Shown here one piece after another: positions 29,214 to 32,120 of a stretch of 32,120 nt of DNA. A model generated the notes under the pieces. The model searched no databases. It was not told the DNA's origin and worked only from the letters and a program-made list of their open reading frames with translations. Positions within the stretch are counted from its first letter, which is position 1; each line of letters opens with the position of its first letter. The stretch is from an uncultured Clostridia bacterium. GTDB lineage: Bacteria > Bacillota > Clostridia > Oscillospirales > QAMX01. Position numbers and translations under genes: made by a program. The stretch is taken from NCBI GenBank assembly GCA_944376195.1, contig CALWBW010000027.1:1-32120 (forward strand), in the 5' to 3' direction.

Positions 29214-29947
29214 ACGATTTCCTCCTTTTCAAGCACAGGACCATCGCGGCAGATGCGCTTATAGCCGTATTTTGTTTTACAGCTGCACCCCATGCAGGCG
29301 CCGAAACCGCATCCCATACGCGCTTCGAAGCTGTATTGGCCGGAGACGTTTGTGGCGTCATAAAGTGCATGGAGCATGGGCTCCGGCCCACAGGTATATA
29401 CATAGTCGTAGGGAAGTTCGTTTTCGCGCAGTGCGTCTGTAACAAATCCGCGCACACCGGCGCTGCCGTCAGCGGTGGCGACTGTAACCGGGATGCCCAT
29501 TGCCTGAAAGTCCGCCACGAGGAAGAGGTCCGAAGCTGTATTAAAGCCCAGAATAACGTGCGGGGCTTTCCCGGCGCCGCACAGTTCCCGCGTAAGACGG
29601 TAGAGCGGCGGGGCACCGACGCCGCCCCCTACGACAAGCGGATGCACGCCTGATTTTGTAACGTCAAAGCCGTTGCCGAGCCCTGTCAAAACATCGAGCG
29701 TTTCACCGGGAATCATGGCGCTCATACGGCGCGTCCCTTCTCCCACAACCTTATAGTAGATCCATACGCCCTTTTCGTCGTAATCCGCAACGGAAATGGG
29801 ACGGCGCAGAAAGAGCCCGTCCAGAGCGATGTTGAGGAACTGCCCGGGACGCGAGAATGCGGCGGTGTTGCCCGCAAGCCGCATTTTGAAAACGTCCCGC
29901 GCCACCGGTCGATTCTCGGTGATGGTATAAAATTCACGGATATTCAT
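29207..29947 (-). CDS. pyrK: Dihydroorotate dehydrogenase electron-transfer subunit
   Basis: A 246-residue FAD and [2Fe-2S] protein linking PyrD to NAD+. FAD motif 'LRRPISVADYD' (48-58), NAD-domain 'VVGGGVGAPPLYRL' (105-118), 'TCGPEPML' (185-192), and the cluster with Cys213, Cys218, Cys221 and Cys233 in 'MGCGFGACMGC' and 'YKRICRDGP'. ATG with GGAGG upstream, 11 bp after the carB stop. Forms a heterotetramer with PyrD. Confidence 0.97.
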   Translation of the reverse strand: MNIREFYTITENRPVARDVFKMRLAGNTAAFSRPGQFLNIALDGLFLRRPISVADYDEKGVWIYYKVVGEGTRRMSAMIPGETLDVLTGLGNGFDVTKSGVHPLVVGGGVGAPPLYRLTRELCGAGKAPHVILGFNTASDLFLVADFQAMGIPVTVATADGSAGVRGFVTDALRENELPYDYVYTCGPEPMLHALYDATNVSGQYSFEARMGCGFGACMGCSCKTKYGYKRICRDGPVLEKEEIVW

Positions 29948-29958
29948 GTGCTTCCTCC

Positions 29959-32120
29959 TTATGCGTTGATGGGAGCAATAGAAAGCGTGATTTCTTCCAA
30001 AACATCCAGCAGTACACGCACGGTGTCCAGTGAAGTGAAAATGGTAACGTTGTTTTCTACAGCACAGCGACGAATTTCAAACCCGTCGGACATGGTGTCC
30101 AGCGAGGTGATATCGCGTGTGTTGATGACATAACTGACATGTCCCTGACGAATAGACCGCAGGATCTCGTCGCTGCCTTCGCTGATCTTTGCCTTGACAC
30201 GGGTGCGAATCCCGTGACTCTTTAAGAACATCGCCGTTCCGTGCGTGGCTTCAATGTTAAAGCCGAGATCATAAAACCGCCGGATCAGCGGAAGCGCCTC
30301 TTCCTTATCGGCGTCTGCGATGGTGACAAAAATGGTGCCGTAATTCGACAGATGCATACCGGAGGACTGCAGCGCTTTGTAAAGCGCACGAGTGAGCTTT
30401 TTGTCATAACCAATGGCCTCGCCGGTGGATTTCATTTCCGGAGAGAGCGTAGCGTCCAGTCCGCGTAATTTGGAGAAGGAAAATGCCGGAGCTTTTACAT
30501 ACCACTTTTCTTTTTCCTTCGGGTAAATTTCCGTAATTCCCTGTTCGCGCAGGCTGTGCCCCAGGATGCAAAGCGTTGCAATATCCGCAAGAGAATAGCC
30601 GGTTGCTTTGGAAATAAACGGAACGGTACGCGAAGAACGGGGGTTGACTTCGATGATATACACATCTTCATGAGGGTCTACGATAAATTGGACGTTATAA
30701 AGTCCAATGATGCCAATGGCCAACCCAAGTTTTTTCATGTAATCCAGTAACCGCTCCTTGACGCGGTCTGAAATGGAAAACGGCGGATAGACGCTGATGG
30801 AGTCTCCGGAGTGGACGCCGGTACGCTCGACGTGTTCCATGATCCCCGGGACAAAGACGTCTGTCCCGTCACATACGGCGTCGACCTCCACTTCCTTGCC
30901 GACAATGTATTTGTCCACCAAAACCGGCTGGTCTTCATCCAGTTCTACGGCGTTTTTCAAATAAACGCGCAGCGTTTCTTCGTTGGAGACAATCTGCATG
31001 GCCCGTCCTCCCAAGACATAACTGGGACGCACGAGCACAGGATAGCCGATATCTGCTGCGGCGCGAACGCCATCTTCAATATTGGTTACGGCATGTCCTT
31101 TCGGCTGAGGAATGCCGAGGCTTGTGACGATTTTTTCAAAGGAATCGCGGTTTTCCGCCTTTTCAATGGCGTCGACATCCGTACCGATGAGACGGACGCC
31201 GCGTGCGGCAAGCGGGCCTGCAAGGTTGATGGCCGTTTGGCCGCCGAGTGAGGCAATGACGCCGTAGGGCTTTTCAAGGCGGATGATGTTCATGACATCT
31301 TCAACGGTAAGCGGTTCAAAATACAGCTTATCGCTTGTTGTGTAGTCCGTCGAGACCGTTTCGGGGTTATTGTTGATGATAATGGCTTCGTACCCGGCCT
31401 GCTTGATGGTCTTTACCGCATGAACGGTGGAATAGTCGAACTCCACGCCCTGTCCAATGCGGATTGGCCCGGAACCGAGCACGATAATCTTCCGGCGATC
31501 GCTTACGATGGACTCATTTTGAAGCTCGTAAGTGGAATAAAAATAGGGGATATAGCTGTCGAACTCGCTGGCGCAGCTGTCAATCATTTTATAAACTGGG
31601 AAGAGGTCCAGGCGTTCGCGCATATCGTAGATATCCTGCTCGCGGCAATTCCAGAGTTTTGCGATGTAACGGTCGCAGAAGCCCATGCGTTTTGCCTCGT
31701 GGAGCGTGTCGGGATTACCGGGATGCGCGGCAAGTTCTTTTTCAAAGTCCACAATGTGTTTGAATTTTTCAAGGAACAGCATATCGATCTGCGTCGCATT
31801 ACAGATCAGACTGAGATCCGTGCCGAGACGGATGAGCTGAGCGATGGCAAAAATGCGGTCGTCTGTTCCGATTTTGATATAATTCAGCAGGTCTGCCTCC
31901 GGAACGTCGTCAAATTTGGCGAGATAGAGGTGAGAAACGCCGGTTTCCAGCGAACGGATTGCCTTTAAGAGGCTTTCTTCAATGGTACGGCCGACACTCA
32001 TGACTTCACCGGTCGCTTTCATCTGTGTGGAAAGGCTGCGGGAGGCGTCAGAGAATTTATCAAAGGGGAATCGCGCCATTTTGGTGACTACATAGTCCAG
32101 CGTTGGTTCAAAGGAAGCAG
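29959..32120 (-). CDS. carB: Carbamoyl phosphate synthase large subunit, C-terminal two-thirds
   Basis: The frame is open to the right window edge: before the apparent Met at 32079 it continues as ASFEPTLDYVVTK, the invariant CarB segment, so translation starts outside. About 719 of the usual 1060-1075 residues are present. Seen: end of the first ATP-grasp half, oligomerisation region, second ATP-grasp domain from about 'KIIVLGSGPIRIGQGVEFDY' ('GYPVLVRPSYVLGGRAM' loop), and the MGS-like allosteric domain ('TEGTAMF/ATHGTAMFLKSHGIRTR'). It makes carbamoyl phosphate from bicarbonate, ATP and glutamine-derived ammonia with CarA. First visible gene of the pyr operon; carA is expected just beyond the edge. 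Confidence 0.97.
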   Translation of the reverse strand, partial: ASFEPTLDYVVTKMARFPFDKFSDASRSLSTQMKATGEVMSVGRTIEESLLKAIRSLETGVSHLYLAKFDDVPEADLLNYIKIGTDDRIFAIAQLIRLGTDLSLICNATQIDMLFLEKFKHIVDFEKELAAHPGNPDTLHEAKRMGFCDRYIAKLWNCREQDIYDMRERLDLFPVYKMIDSCASEFDSYIPYFYSTYELQNESIVSDRRKIIVLGSGPIRIGQGVEFDYSTVHAVKTIKQAGYEAIIINNNPETVSTDYTTSDKLYFEPLTVEDVMNIIRLEKPYGVIASLGGQTAINLAGPLAARGVRLIGTDVDAIEKAENRDSFEKIVTSLGIPQPKGHAVTNIEDGVRAAADIGYPVLVRPSYVLGGRAMQIVSNEETLRVYLKNAVELDEDQPVLVDKYIVGKEVEVDAVCDGTDVFVPGIMEHVERTGVHSGDSISVYPPFSISDRVKERLLDYMKKLGLAIGIIGLYNVQFIVDPHEDVYIIEVNPRSSRTVPFISKATGYSLADIATLCILGHSLREQGITEIYPKEKEKWYVKAPAFSFSKLRGLDATLSPEMKSTGEAIGYDKKLTRALYKALQSSGMHLSNYGTIFVTIADADKEEALPLIRRFYDLGFNIEATHGTAMFLKSHGIRTRVKAKISEGSDEILRSIRQGHVSYVINTRDITSLDTMSDGFEIRRCAVENNVTIFTSLDTVRVLLDVLEEITLSIAPINA

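Noticed and set aside
1..32120. CRISPR array, tRNA or rRNA genes
   Set aside because: No regular spacer-repeat array, cloverleaf-like sequence or rRNA segment was recognised; the hairpins found fit terminators or operator sites.

Overview
The window looks like a Gram-positive Firmicute of the Clostridia, probably Oscillospiraceae/Ruminococcaceae-like. This is inferred from strong AGGAGG-type ribosome sites, consensus TTGACA/TATAAT promoters, the WalRK-YycHI system, a DinR-type LexA with a matching SOS box, a DUF421+DUF4363 pair, a PadR+DUF2812 pair, and a class 1B dihydroorotate dehydrogenase (PyrD/PyrK) together with PyrI. No 16S or other species marker is present.

Left edge (1-2460, + strand): the more AT-rich tail of an ABC exporter (partial ATPase plus ABC-2 permease), then a Tn916-type sigma-like regulator and a helix-turn-helix protein, then hairpin-rich DNA. 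This resembles the right end of an integrative conjugative element, but no excisionase or integrase follows, so the end looks decayed or deleted.

2518-11270 (- strand): a DUF421/DUF4363 membrane pair, then a carbohydrate locus. One transcription unit, with a TTGACT-N17-TACAAT promoter and operator-like palindromes, encodes a GHL6-like glycosidase, an unassigned glycosidase with a GH20b/GH67-like N-domain, and a glycerate 2-kinase. A separately promoted GH31 alpha-xylosidase/alpha-glucosidase lies upstream. No transporter or regulator is adjacent.

11273-18450 (- strand): Nudix hydrolase, walR, walK, yycH, yycI and an ABC-F ATPase form one probable operon for cell-wall stress signalling. The promoter lies upstream of the Nudix gene. 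A small membrane protein lies on the + strand beyond it.

19136-23989: a divergent (non-canonical) PRPP synthetase with ilvE (- strand), then an autoregulated padR-DUF2812 operon (+ strand), then lexA (- strand) behind an SOS box.

24132-25568: a stand-alone acyl carrier protein (+) and three very small DNA-binding proteins (one ribbon-helix-helix, two Xre-type), each next to its own repeats or palindromes.

25607-32120 (- strand): the pyrimidine biosynthesis operon carB(partial)-pyrK-pyrD-pyrF-pyrE-pyrB-pyrI, tightly packed with 4-7 bp overlaps. Its promoter and any leader control lie beyond the right edge. The PRPP synthetase made nearby supplies the co-substrate for PyrE, although it is a separate transcription unit.

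No rRNA, tRNA or CRISPR array was seen. Most intergenic gaps are explained by bidirectional hairpin terminators.
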